Below are positions 42,572-52,423 of a stretch of 64,000 nt of DNA, piece by piece. Below the pieces are notes generated by a model. It was not told the origin of the DNA. It was given only the letters and a program-made list of their open reading frames with translations, and did no database searches. How positions within the stretch are numbered: the stretch's first letter is position 1; each line of letters starts with the position of its first letter. A program made the position numbers and the translations under genes. Where the stretch lies: the NCBI GenBank assembly GCA_024229515.1, contig JAAESI010000029.1, positions 41,505 to 105,504 on the forward strand, given 5' to 3'. The DNA comes from Pseudomonadota bacterium (lineage in GTDB: Bacteria; Myxococcota_A; UBA796; UBA9615).

Positions 42572-42596
42572 CGACGCCCCGCGGGTCCCGGTGGTC

Positions 42597-43433
42597 CTAG
42601 TGCTGGACCGCCGGGACCCAGGCGGTGGTCCGGCCCCCGACCTCGTCGAACTGAATCGGCTTGCCCTTCACCTTGGCGCCGGCCTCCTTGCCCCAACGGT
42701 GGTGGAACAGCCAGCCCTTGGGGAACCGGTCCTTGCGGGCCTGCACGCGCACCGCCGTCTTCACGATCGAGCGGATCTTGAGGCGCACGCGTTCGAACTC
42801 CTCGTCGCTGAGCGAGCCGACGGTCCGGGTCGGCGCGAGCCGCGCCTGGTACAGCACCTCGTCGGCGATCCAGTTGCCCACCCCGGCGGCGAACTTCTGG
42901 TCCAGCAGCAGCGCCTTGACCGGCGCTTTGCCGCGACGGGCGAGCCGCTTCTTGAACTGCTCCGGTGACGGCAGCGTCTTGTAGGGGTCGTACCCAAGCT
43001 TGTTGATCGGCTTGCTGTTGGCGGGGTCGTCCCGCAGGCGCAGCCGGCCGAGCCGGCGGGCGTTGGTGAAAGCGAGCTGCGCCCCGCCCTCGAACCCGAG
43101 CACCATCTTGCTGAAGCGGGGAGGCCAGCTGCGGTCGACCTCCTGGGGCGAGTTCTCCAGCTGCAGCGGCAAGTCTCCGCGGGTGCGGAAGCCGCCGGTC
43201 ATGCCGAAGTGCACGCCCAGCCAGGGCTTGCGATCCAGCTCGATCCACATCTGCTTGCCGTGCCGCCCGGTGCCGGTGACGGTGGCGCCGTGCAGCGCGT
43301 CGCGGACCGCGGCCGCGCCGACCGACTCGACCACGATGTCGTCCTCGTCGATCCAGGCTTCCTCGATGCGCCGGCCCACCGCGAGGGCGTGGACGACGCA
43401 TCGTCCGTGTTCGACTTCGGCCAGCTCCGGCAT
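42597..43433 (-). CDS. Formamidopyrimidine/endonuclease VIII-type DNA glycosylase, zincless
   Basis: 278 residues starting MPELAEVEHGR, with the catalytic Pro2 and Glu3 after Met removal. Lys near residue 59 (GRHGKQMWIEL), LLLDQKFAAGVGNWIADEVLYQARLAPTRTVGSLS (H2TH region) are typical. The C-terminus PIQFDEVGGRTTAWVPAVQ replaces the usual four-Cys zinc finger by a zincless finger, as in plant and fungal Fpg. The enzyme excises oxidised bases and nicks DNA. MPELAEVE carries Ala where most have Pro. The ATG shares one base with the upstream stop (TGATG). Its 3' end lies 25 bp from the Gly-rich gene, convergent. Confidence 0.88.
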   Translation of the reverse strand: MPELAEVEHGRCVVHALAVGRRIEEAWIDEDDIVVESVGAAAVRDALHGATVTGTGRHGKQMWIELDRKPWLGVHFGMTGGFRTRGDLPLQLENSPQEVDRSWPPRFSKMVLGFEGGAQLAFTNARRLGRLRLRDDPANSKPINKLGYDPYKTLPSPEQFKKRLARRGKAPVKALLLDQKFAAGVGNWIADEVLYQARLAPTRTVGSLSDEEFERVRLKIRSIVKTAVRVQARKDRFPKGWLFHHRWGKEAGAKVKGKPIQFDEVGGRTTAWVPAVQH

Positions 43434-44560
43434 CAGCTCCGCTCCTTGCTCAGGGCCCCGTCGGGGGCCTCGGAGGCTAGCGCGAGGCCGCCTTGCTCGC
43501 TCGCGTCGACCGACAGCGCGAGGCCTCCGCCGCGCCCCTCGTGCCGGGCCTGGATCGCCGCGATGGCGGCCTGGGCGAGGGGCTTGAAGATCACGTGCTT
43601 GCGGAGCGCTTCCACCGATCGGGGACCTCCGATCCGCCCCAGGGCGTCGATGACGTCGGGGAGGTCCGTCAGGCCCCTCAGCAGCTCCAGGAGCACCGTC
43701 TCGCTGGTCGGGCCCCCCATCCTCCACAGCGCCTCGCACTGCAGGGCCACCCCATCGGCGGACGTGGCCGCCATGGCGCTGAGCACCGCCGCACCGTCCT
43801 CGTTGGCGGCGACGCAGGCGGCGAGCAGGCGGGCTCGACCGCGGGCGTCGGCGAGCTGTTCGCGCGCGAGGGTGATCGACTCGGGCTCGCGGGGGTACCG
43901 CTCGAGGAGACGCTCCCGGGCGAGGTCCCGGGCGGCCCGGGGGCCACGTCCCTGGACCTGGGCCGCCAGCGCTTCTCGGACCCCCGAGGCGGGGAGGCGG
44001 AGCGCGGTCGCGATGGCGACGGCGTCATCCACCAACTGCTTGAGTTCCACCGACGTCAGCGCCGCGGAGCCCTTCATCGGGAGGCGCATGCGGAGCACGC
44101 CCGACTCGACCGACAGCCGCGCCCTCCTCACGCATCGCAGCACCAGCCGGCGGGTTGGCTCATCCATCACCGCGCTGAGGTACGCGGGGGCCCCCCGAAG
44201 TTCGACCGCATCGTCGAAGACCCGCACGCCGAGATCGACGTCGGCCTGCACTTCGAACTCGGCCCGGATCACGAGGTCGCGGGGCACTGCCCCCAGATCG
44301 ACCCGGACGCCGACCCCCGAGGCGGGCAGTTCGACGGTCCAGGCCACGCCGTCCTGGATCCCCGACCGCAGGTGACCGTCACCGTCGTAACAAACCGACC
44401 GCTTCCGCTCCCAGGAGTGCCCCAGGAGCAGGCCCACGGTCGTCGCGAACAGAAGTGGAAGCCACCACCGGAGGATCTCGGGCTCGCCCTCGGTGATCGC
44501 CAACACCGCCGGGATCAAGCCGATCACGAAGAAGCCGAAGATGGCCCCGCGGCCGCTCAC
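43433..44560 (-). CDS. Membrane-anchored HEAT-like repeat protein (intact paralogue)
   Basis: 375 residues, GTG start in a GTGA overlap with the upstream paralogue. Two N-terminal membrane segments (about 6-24 and 30-48, FGFFVIGLIPAVLAI; WWLPLLFATTVGLLL), a beta-rich domain (about 60-160), then a helical domain with HEAT-like repeats (about 165-345, ARGRARLLAACVAANEDGAAVLSAMAATSADGVALQCEALWRMGGPTSETVLLELLRGL, ...DALGRIGGPRSVEALRKHV...AIAAIQARHEG). C-terminus LALASEAPDGALSKE recurs in the paralogue. No catalytic motif. Co-transcribed with the glycosylase downstream. Confidence 0.7.
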   Translation of the reverse strand: MSGRGAIFGFFVIGLIPAVLAITEGEPEILRWWLPLLFATTVGLLLGHSWERKRSVCYDGDGHLRSGIQDGVAWTVELPASGVGVRVDLGAVPRDLVIRAEFEVQADVDLGVRVFDDAVELRGAPAYLSAVMDEPTRRLVLRCVRRARLSVESGVLRMRLPMKGSAALTSVELKQLVDDAVAIATALRLPASGVREALAAQVQGRGPRAARDLARERLLERYPREPESITLAREQLADARGRARLLAACVAANEDGAAVLSAMAATSADGVALQCEALWRMGGPTSETVLLELLRGLTDLPDVIDALGRIGGPRSVEALRKHVIFKPLAQAAIAAIQARHEGRGGGLALSVDASEQGGLALASEAPDGALSKERS

Positions 44561-45749
44561 CGGACCGGCTCCTTGCTCAAGGCCCCCGCCGGAGCGTCGG
44601 ACGCGATCGCGAGGCGCCCCTCCTCCTCCGCCTCGGTGACCAGCGCGAGTCTGCCGCCAGCCCCTCCGTGGCGGGCTTGAATGGCGGCGATGGCCGTCTC
44701 CGCCACGAACCAGGCGCCCCGCTCGGCCGCGGCGCGGAGGGGGGCGACCGCCTCGAGCGTGCCCAGTCGGCCCAGGGCCTCGAACACCGGCGGAGCGTCG
44801 TGCCGCCCCAGGTCCTGTTCCAACAGGCGCAGCAGCGTCGCCTCCGCCTCGGGTCCCCACCAGCGAAGCAGCGCCTCGCACAGCAGCAAGACGCCGCTGC
44901 GCGACGACAGCGCCATCGCCCGCAGGATCTCGTCGCCTTCGTCGTTGCCGGCGACGCAGGCGGCGAGCAGGCGGGCCCGCCCCGTCGCGTCCCGCATCCC
45001 CTCCCGGGCCACGGCGATCGATTCGGGGGCCGTCGGGTAGCGGTCCAGGAGCCGTTCGAGGCTGAGATCCCGCGCCGCCTGGGGAGCCTCCCGATTGCGG
45101 GCCCCGGCGGCCAGCGCCTCGGCGACGTCGGACGCCGGCAGGGCGAGCGCGCCCGCGATCGCGCAGGCCCGGTCGACCAATTTGGAGGCGTCGCGCTTGT
45201 CGAAATCGCCGCCGCCGTCGTGCTCGACCCGCTGGTCAACTCGCCGCCCTCGATGACGAGGCGCGACTTCCTCACGGCTTTGCTGATCAGCCTTCGGGTC
45301 GGTTCATCGAGGACCGCGCTGAGGTAGGTGGGGCTGCCCCGAAGCTCGACGCCGTCATCGAAGCCGGGGTGCCCGACATCGACGTCGTCGAGGGGGCGGC
45401 GCTCGGCGCGGATGCGCAGATCGCGGGGCACGGCGCGCCCCAACGGCACCGTGATGATGACATCGGCCGGCGTGACGCGAACCGTCCAGGAGATGCCGTC
45501 GCGGGTCCCCTCCGTCAGGTCCTGGCCTCGCACGTTCGAGATCTTCCGTCGGATCGACCGGATGTCCGCGGACTGCAGACCCCACCACCCGAAGGAGAAT
45601 CCGACCGCGCAGAGCAACGCTACGCCCACGTCGCCTTCGGCGAACGCCGCTCCCGTCAGGATGACGCCCAGCAGCGCGATCGCCCACGATGGCGGAGGGT
45701 CGTCGCTGACGAGGTGTCGCATCCAGCCTCGACGGCGCCGACGGCTCAC
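44557..45749 (-). pseudogene. Frameshifted paralogue of the membrane HEAT-like protein
   Basis: The first part (45749 to about 45242) encodes two membrane segments and the beta domain up to VRKSRLVIEGGEL. The second part continues in another frame (about 45242 to 44557) with VDQRVEHDGGGDFDKRDASKLVDRACAIAGALALPASDV...AIAAIQARHGGAGG...DAPAGALSKEPVR. It aligns with the intact paralogue downstream across the junction, so one base is missing near 45240-45242. The two halves otherwise keep normal coding character. Either a recent inactivating mutation, a programmed shift or a sequencing error. Confidence 0.75.
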
Positions 45750-45759
45750 TCCACCGGCC

Positions 45760-46770
45760 TCAGAGCCCGACGGTCCACCGCGTCTGCAGCCCGGCCTCGA
45801 CGACCACGAGGTCGTCGGGGAACTCCAGGTGCACCGACGCGCTGCGCGTGAACGACGCCAGCGCGTCCAACCCGGGGTTGGGGAGCCAGGAGGTCATGCT
45901 CGCGGGGATGACGTAGCCGCCGGTGTCGGGCACCCGGCAGGTCACCGCCACGGCGACCCCGTCGTCCGGGTCCTCGGCCGTCACGACCAACTCGACGTAC
46001 TCGCCGCCGCTGCCGCTCCAGGCCATCGCCATCGCGCTGCCGGGGCTGTACGTGGCGGGTACGCCGGTGATGTCCGAAGGCGCCACCAGCCACGCTTCGA
46101 AGCTCGGCACGTCCACGCCGCCTTCGCTGACGACGTTGATCGCCTGCCCCGGGCTGAAGAGGTTGTCGTCGATCTCGACCTGGTCGAACAGGCACTCGCT
46201 GGGCCCCGCCTGCAGGAACTCGATCGGGTTCAAGTCGCCGCCGGTGAAGGTGACGTCGCCGCTGTCGGCGGAGAAGAACTGGGTCGGCATCGAGCTGGGG
46301 TCCAGGATCGAGGCCTGGCAGGGACCGTCGATGGCGACCACCGGATCGCCGATCCACGAGGCGGTGAAGAAGCAGCCCGCGGCCGAAGCGGCGTAGGGGA
46401 CGACGTCGTTGGTCGTCTCCAGCGCCCCCACCGCCAGGGTCGGCGCCCAGACGCAGTTGTCCAGGAGGCAGAGCTGGCCGAAGTCGCAAGGGCACTCCCC
46501 CGGCTCCGGCGGCGTGAAGTCGTCGTCGTCCGAGGCGTCGTCGTCGTCGGAGGTGTCGTCGTCGTCGGCCAGGTCGTCGTCGTCGGTGGTGTCGTCGTCG
46601 TCGTCGGTGTCGTCGTCGTCGGGGGCGGTGTCGTCGTCGTCGGAGGCGTCGTCGTCGTCGGTGTCATCGTCGTCGCCCGGGATCAGATCGTCGTCGTCGC
46701 CCGGGGGGATGCGATCCACGCACCCGACCAGGAGACCCAACACCGCAATCAGGACTAGGCGGCGCGCCAC
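45760..46770 (-). CDS. Lipoprotein with long Asp-repeat linker
   Basis: 336 residues. Lipobox LGLLVGC (Cys17), then about 60 residues of Asp runs in units such as DDDDASDDDDTAP (about 24-90), an ECPCDFGQLCLLDNCVW Cys cluster (about 93-109) and a beta-rich C-terminal part of about 225 residues with two more Cys pairs. No enzyme family recognised. The start overlaps the boxR 3' end by 16 bp on the same strand, so it may be co-transcribed with boxR although no functional link is evident. Confidence 0.72.
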   Translation of the reverse strand: MARRLVLIAVLGLLVGCVDRIPPGDDDDLIPGDDDDTDDDDASDDDDTAPDDDDTDDDDDTTDDDDLADDDDTSDDDDASDDDDFTPPEPGECPCDFGQLCLLDNCVWAPTLAVGALETTNDVVPYAASAAGCFFTASWIGDPVVAIDGPCQASILDPSSMPTQFFSADSGDVTFTGGDLNPIEFLQAGPSECLFDQVEIDDNLFSPGQAINVVSEGGVDVPSFEAWLVAPSDITGVPATYSPGSAMAMAWSGSGGEYVELVVTAEDPDDGVAVAVTCRVPDTGGYVIPASMTSWLPNPGLDALASFTRSASVHLEFPDDLVVVEAGLQTRWTVGL

Positions 46771-47510
46771 CCGTGCTCCTTCAGCTCGCTCACGAGCCGT
46801 TCCAGCGTCGATTCCAGGGATTGGGCGGACGTATCGATCGAGACCTCACTGCGTGCGTACCGGGGCTCCCGGTCCGCAAGGATCGCACGAAGCTCCTCCA
46901 TCGCGTCGGCTCGATCGGCCATGGGCCGATGATCGCCCTGTTCCACCACCCGGCTCATGTGGTCCTCGGGCGTCGCCCGCAGCCACACCGTCGTGCATCG
47001 ATTCCGCACGACACCCCAGACGCGAGCGTTGCCCACGACCCCGCCCGACAGCGCCAGCACCTTGGGACGCGCGTCCAGCAGCATGTCCAGGCAGCGCCCC
47101 TCCAGCTGGCGGTAGTAGTCCTCGCCGTGGAGCTGGAAGATCTGCCCCAGGCCCAGGCCCGCGGCCGTCTCGATCTGCTCGTCGACCTCGACAAACGGCA
47201 GCGCCAGGTGCGTCGACAGCGCGTTGCCCAACGTGGTCTTGCCCGCCCCGCGCAGCCCCACCAGGGCGATGGCGCAGCGCTGGTCTTCCCCCGCCTCGAC
47301 CAGGGCCGCGACGCTGACCCCGAGCGACTTGGCGACGGACGCGAGCCGGCCGATCGCGATGTTCGCCTGCCCCGCCTCCAACTGCGAGATGAAGCGCAGG
47401 CTCAGCCCCGAGGACTCCGCCAACGCCTTCGCGGTGAGCCCCAGTTCGGCCCGCCGCGCACGCACGCGGGCCCCCACTCGTCGGACCATGGCATCAGCTT
47501 CGGGCCTCAT
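46755..47510 (-). CDS. boxR: BoxR-type regulator: XRE HTH fused to shikimate-kinase-like domain
   Basis: An N-terminal XRE helix-turn-helix (about residues 12-62, RVRARRAELGLTAKALAESSGLSLRFISQLEAGQANIAIGRLASVAKSLG) is fused to a shikimate-kinase-like P-loop domain (about 78-245, IALVGLRGAGKTTLGNALSTHLALPFVEVDEQIE). This fusion is the hallmark of BoxR/BzdR, repressors that sense benzoyl-CoA through the kinase-like domain and release the box or bzd promoter. It is divergent from boxC, as in known box clusters. Three ATGs are possible (47561, 47510, 47489); 47510 keeps the palindrome upstream. The repression role is inferred from the family. Confidence 0.9.
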   Translation of the reverse strand: MRPEADAMVRRVGARVRARRAELGLTAKALAESSGLSLRFISQLEAGQANIAIGRLASVAKSLGVSVAALVEAGEDQRCAIALVGLRGAGKTTLGNALSTHLALPFVEVDEQIETAAGLGLGQIFQLHGEDYYRQLEGRCLDMLLDARPKVLALSGGVVGNARVWGVVRNRCTTVWLRATPEDHMSRVVEQGDHRPMADRADAMEELRAILADREPRYARSEVSIDTSAQSLESTLERLVSELKEHGWRAA

Positions 47511-47519
47511 CAGATGCGC

Positions 47520-47557
47520 ACTATACTGCTTGTTTGTAAACAAACACGCAATATCTT
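47520..47557 (+). promoter_or_regulatory. boxR-boxC divergent promoter with palindrome
   Basis: An AT-rich island in GC-rich surroundings. TTGTTT (47530-47535), a 16-nt spacer and TATCTT (47552-47557) form a plausible -35/-10 toward boxC; TATAGT on the minus strand (47525-47520) is a possible -10 toward boxR. TTGTTT-GT-AAACAA (47530-47543) is a perfect inverted repeat overlapping the -35, a candidate BoxR operator. Confidence 0.6.
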
Positions 47558-47590
47558 GCATCGCCCCAAAAGATCCGTACCCTTCGCGCC

Positions 47591-49246
47591 ATGGCAGGAA
47601 ACGACTCCGCTCCTTTGAACATCAACTTCGAGACGTCCCCGTCCCAGTACACGCACGTGCGGTACGAGGTCGACGGCGCGATCGCCCGCCTCTACCTGGA
47701 CATCCAGGAGGAGAAGGGGCTGCGCGAGGGCTACGTGCTCAAGCTCAATTCCTACGACCTGGGCGTCGACATCGAGCTGGCCGACGTGGTCCGCCGCCTT
47801 CGCTTCGAGCACCCCGAGGTGGCCTGCGTCGTGCTCGGCAGCGCGCTGGATGGCGTCTTCTGCTCCGGCGCCAACATCTTCATGCTCGGCCGCAGCAGCC
47901 ACGCCTTCAAGGTCAACTTCTGCAAGTTCACCAACGAGACGCGGCTGGAGATCGAGGACGTCACCGCCAACTCCGGCCAGACCTGGATCGCCGCGCTGAA
48001 CGGCGTCGCCTCCGGGGGCGGCTACGAGCTTCCCCTCGCGTGCGAAGAGATCTACCTCGTGGACGACCGCCGCAGCGCCGTCGCCCTCCCCGAGGTCCCG
48101 TTCCTGGGCGTGCTCCCGGGCACCGGCGGGCTGACCCGCGTGGTCGACAAGCGCATGGTCCGCCGCGACCGCGCCGACGTCTTCAGCACCCTCGCCGAGG
48201 GCATCAAGGGCAAGCGCGCGGTCGAATGGAACCTCGTCGACGGCGTGTTCCCCCCGAGCAAGTTCGACGCCGCCATCGCCGCGCGCGCGGCCGAGCTCGC
48301 GGGCGCGGGGCACCCCGATCGCAAGGGCATCACGTTGGACGCCCTGAACCCCTCGATCGAGGACGACGGCGGCATCCACTACCGCCACTTGGACCTGACC
48401 TTCGGCCCCGAGGATCGCGTCGCCCACCTGACGATGACGGTGCCGGACAGCCTGCCCGCCATCCCCGCCGACGCCCGCGACCTGGGCGCCGACTGGTGGG
48501 CCCTGCGCGCCTTCCGTGAGTTCGACGACGCGCTGCTGCGCCTCCGCGTGAACCACCCCGGCATCGGCCTCGTGCTGGTGCACACCAAGGGTTCGCCGCA
48601 GACGGTGCTGGATCTGGACGCCCAGTTGGCGGCCCGGCAGGACGACTGGTTCGTGCGTGAGGCCACGCTGCTCATGCGCCGCACGCTCAAGCGCATGGAT
48701 CTGACGGCCAAGACCTTCTTCGCCTTGATCGAGGAGGGCTCCTGCTTCGTCGGCTCGCTGTTCGAGCTGACGGTGGCGGCCGACCGCTCGTACATGTTCG
48801 AAGACGACGACGGCGAGGTGAGCATCGGGCTGAGCACGCTGAACTTCGGCCCCTTCCCGATGAGCAACGGCCTGACCCGGCTGCAGACCCGCTTCCTCGC
48901 GGACCGCGCCCACGCCGACGGCCTCTCCGAGCAGGTCGGGGAGATCCTAGACGCATCCGACGCGATGGACCACGGCCTCGTCACCGACGCGTTCGACGAC
49001 ATCGACTGGGAGGACGAGATCCGCCTGATCGTGGAAGAGCGCGCGACCCTGTCCCCGGACGCGCTGACGGGCATGGAGGCCAACCTCCGCTTCGCCGGTC
49101 CCGAGACCATGGAGACCAAGATCTTCGGGCGGCTCACCGCCTGGCAGAACTGGATCTTCCAGCGCCCCAACGCCGTCGGCCCCAAGGGCGCCCTCACGCT
49201 CTACGGCCAGCCCGAAACCGCCGAATTCGACTACAACCGGACCTAG
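47591..49246 (+). CDS. boxC: Benzoyl-CoA-dihydrodiol lyase (2,3-epoxybenzoyl-CoA dihydrolase)
   Basis: 551 residues, normal for BoxC, an enoyl-CoA-hydratase-superfamily enzyme with two crotonase-like halves. It opens and hydrolyses the ring of 2,3-epoxybenzoyl-CoA to 3,4-dehydroadipyl-CoA semialdehyde and formate. Visible markers are YTHVRYEVDGAIARLYLDIQE (about 18-38), VVLGSALDGVFCSGANIFMLG (oxyanion-hole region, about 77-97) and ALNGVASGGGYELPLACEE. The second half has SCFVGSLFELTVAADRSYMF. It is first in the boxC-boxB-boxD order and faces boxR. Confidence 0.95.
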   Translation: MAGNDSAPLNINFETSPSQYTHVRYEVDGAIARLYLDIQEEKGLREGYVLKLNSYDLGVDIELADVVRRLRFEHPEVACVVLGSALDGVFCSGANIFMLGRSSHAFKVNFCKFTNETRLEIEDVTANSGQTWIAALNGVASGGGYELPLACEEIYLVDDRRSAVALPEVPFLGVLPGTGGLTRVVDKRMVRRDRADVFSTLAEGIKGKRAVEWNLVDGVFPPSKFDAAIAARAAELAGAGHPDRKGITLDALNPSIEDDGGIHYRHLDLTFGPEDRVAHLTMTVPDSLPAIPADARDLGADWWALRAFREFDDALLRLRVNHPGIGLVLVHTKGSPQTVLDLDAQLAARQDDWFVREATLLMRRTLKRMDLTAKTFFALIEEGSCFVGSLFELTVAADRSYMFEDDDGEVSIGLSTLNFGPFPMSNGLTRLQTRFLADRAHADGLSEQVGEILDASDAMDHGLVTDAFDDIDWEDEIRLIVEERATLSPDALTGMEANLRFAGPETMETKIFGRLTAWQNWIFQRPNAVGPKGALTLYGQPETAEFDYNRT

Positions 49247-49273
49247 GGGACCATGCCGCACGCTGCTCTCGGT

Positions 49274-49336
49274 CGGTCCGCGGACCGGCTCCCGCCGATC
49301 TCTTCGTCGTCCTCCTTGACGGGGCCCTACCCCGTC
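49274..49336 (+). other. Palindrome and hairpin in the boxC-boxB gap
   Basis: The 164-bp gap contains a perfect 14-nt palindrome CGGTCCGCGGACCG (49274-49287) and a 7-bp hairpin GACGGGG/CCCCGTC with a 5-nt loop (49318-49336). They could process or attenuate the box mRNA. No U-tract follows, so neither is a classical terminator. Confidence 0.45.
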
Positions 49337-49410
49337 ATCGTCCTCCTCCTTGACCTCGTCCGGCCCGGCCTCACGGTTCTCGGTCGGCAGCGCACGACAG
49401 GGTCCCGAAC

Positions 49411-50862
49411 ATGAACGTCGACCTCAATTCGAAGATCCCCAACAACGTCGGCCTCGCCGATGATCGCAAGCTGCAGAAGGCGCTGGAAGCCTGGCAGCCG
49501 AACTTCATCGAGTGGTGGATGGACATGGGCCCCGACGGGTTCCAGACCGACGAGATCTTCCTCCGGACGGCCGTGTCGGTGGAGCCCAGCGGCTGGGCCC
49601 ACTTCGAGCACGTCAAGATGCCGGACTACCGCTGGGGCATCTTCCTGACGCCCGCCGAGCAGGACCGGATGATCGGCTTCGGCGACCACATCGGGGACAA
49701 GGCCTGGGACAAGGTGCCCGGCGACTGGCGCACCGAGCTGCGTCGCATCATCGTCACGCAGGGCGACACCGAGCCCGCGTCCGTCGAGCAGCAGCGCCAG
49801 TTGGGCAAGAGCGCGCCGTCGCTCTACGACCTCCGCAACCTGTTTCAGGTCAACGTCGAAGAGGGACGGCACCTCTGGGCGATGGTCTACCTGCTCCACA
49901 AGTACTTCGGCCGTGACGGCCGGGAAGAAGCCGAGGACCTGCTCGTGCGCCGCTCCGGCCACGTCGACAACCCGCGCATCCTCGGCGCGTTCAACGAGCC
50001 GATCAGCGACTGGTTGAGCTTCTACTGCTTCACGATGTTCACGGACCGCGACGGCAAGTACCAGCTGGGCGCGCTCGCGGAGTCCGGGTTCACGCCGCTG
50101 GCTTCGTCCTGCCAGTTCATGCTCACCGAAGAGGCGCACCACATGTTCGTCGGCGAGACGGGCATCCGCCGCATCGTGCAGCGCACCGTCGAGCTGATGA
50201 AGGAGGCGCCCGACGGCGACGTCAGCACCGCCGGCGGCATCCCCCTGGAACTCGTCCAGAGGTACGTCAACCGCTGGTTCAGCGTCTCGATGGACCTGTT
50301 CGGCGGGGAGGACTCCAGCAACGCGGCGACCTACTTCGCGGGCGGACTCAAGGGCCGCTTCCGCGAGGGTTCGGACAAGAAGATCACCGACCACGTCGCC
50401 CTCGAAGGGCACTACGGCGCGTTCGCGCCGGGCCCCGACGGCACCCCCGTGAGCAAGGAGATCCAGCTGCGCCGAGCGATGAACCTGGTGCTGCGCGACG
50501 GCTACGAGGTCGACTGCATGCGCGGCGTGAACACCTGGAACCGCATCCTCAAAAAGGCCGGAGTCGACTTCGAGTTCACCCTCCCCCACTACCGCTTCCA
50601 CCGCACTCAGGGGCTGTGGACGAGCTGCAACTACGACCCCCAGGGGAACCCCGTGGATGACGCCACGTGGGAGAAGCGCAAGGACGAGTGGCTCCCCAGC
50701 GAGGCCGACGAGGCGTACATCGCGTCGCTGATGCAGCCCTGCTACGAGCCGGGGAAGATCGCCGGCTGGATCGCCCCGCCGAAGCACGGCATCAACCACC
50801 AGGGCTTCGACTTCGAGTACGTGAAGTTCGACGCCGACGACCCCTACGTGCGAGCGCGCTGA
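49411..50862 (+). CDS. boxB: Benzoyl-CoA 2,3-epoxidase, diiron oxygenase subunit
   Basis: 483 residues, the standard BoxB length. It uses O2 and electrons from the BoxA reductase to epoxidise benzoyl-CoA at C2-C3, in the cytosol. Diiron-type ligands appear in place and in order: Glu121, Glu151 and His154 (VEEGRHLW), Asp212, Glu241 and His244 (LTEEAHHMF). The N-terminal PNNVGLADDRKLQKALEAWQP and FIEWWMDMGP are typical. It lies between boxC and boxD; boxA itself is not in the window. Confidence 0.95.
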   Translation: MNVDLNSKIPNNVGLADDRKLQKALEAWQPNFIEWWMDMGPDGFQTDEIFLRTAVSVEPSGWAHFEHVKMPDYRWGIFLTPAEQDRMIGFGDHIGDKAWDKVPGDWRTELRRIIVTQGDTEPASVEQQRQLGKSAPSLYDLRNLFQVNVEEGRHLWAMVYLLHKYFGRDGREEAEDLLVRRSGHVDNPRILGAFNEPISDWLSFYCFTMFTDRDGKYQLGALAESGFTPLASSCQFMLTEEAHHMFVGETGIRRIVQRTVELMKEAPDGDVSTAGGIPLELVQRYVNRWFSVSMDLFGGEDSSNAATYFAGGLKGRFREGSDKKITDHVALEGHYGAFAPGPDGTPVSKEIQLRRAMNLVLRDGYEVDCMRGVNTWNRILKKAGVDFEFTLPHYRFHRTQGLWTSCNYDPQGNPVDDATWEKRKDEWLPSEADEAYIASLMQPCYEPGKIAGWIAPPKHGINHQGFDFEYVKFDADDPYVRAR

Positions 50863-50866
50863 GACC

Positions 50867-52419
<1,553 letters not shown>

Positions 52420-52423
<4 letters not shown>

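Noticed and set aside
49247..49410. A further small gene between boxC and boxB
   Set aside because: No frame with a ribosome-binding site or recognisable product; only a palindrome and a hairpin are seen.
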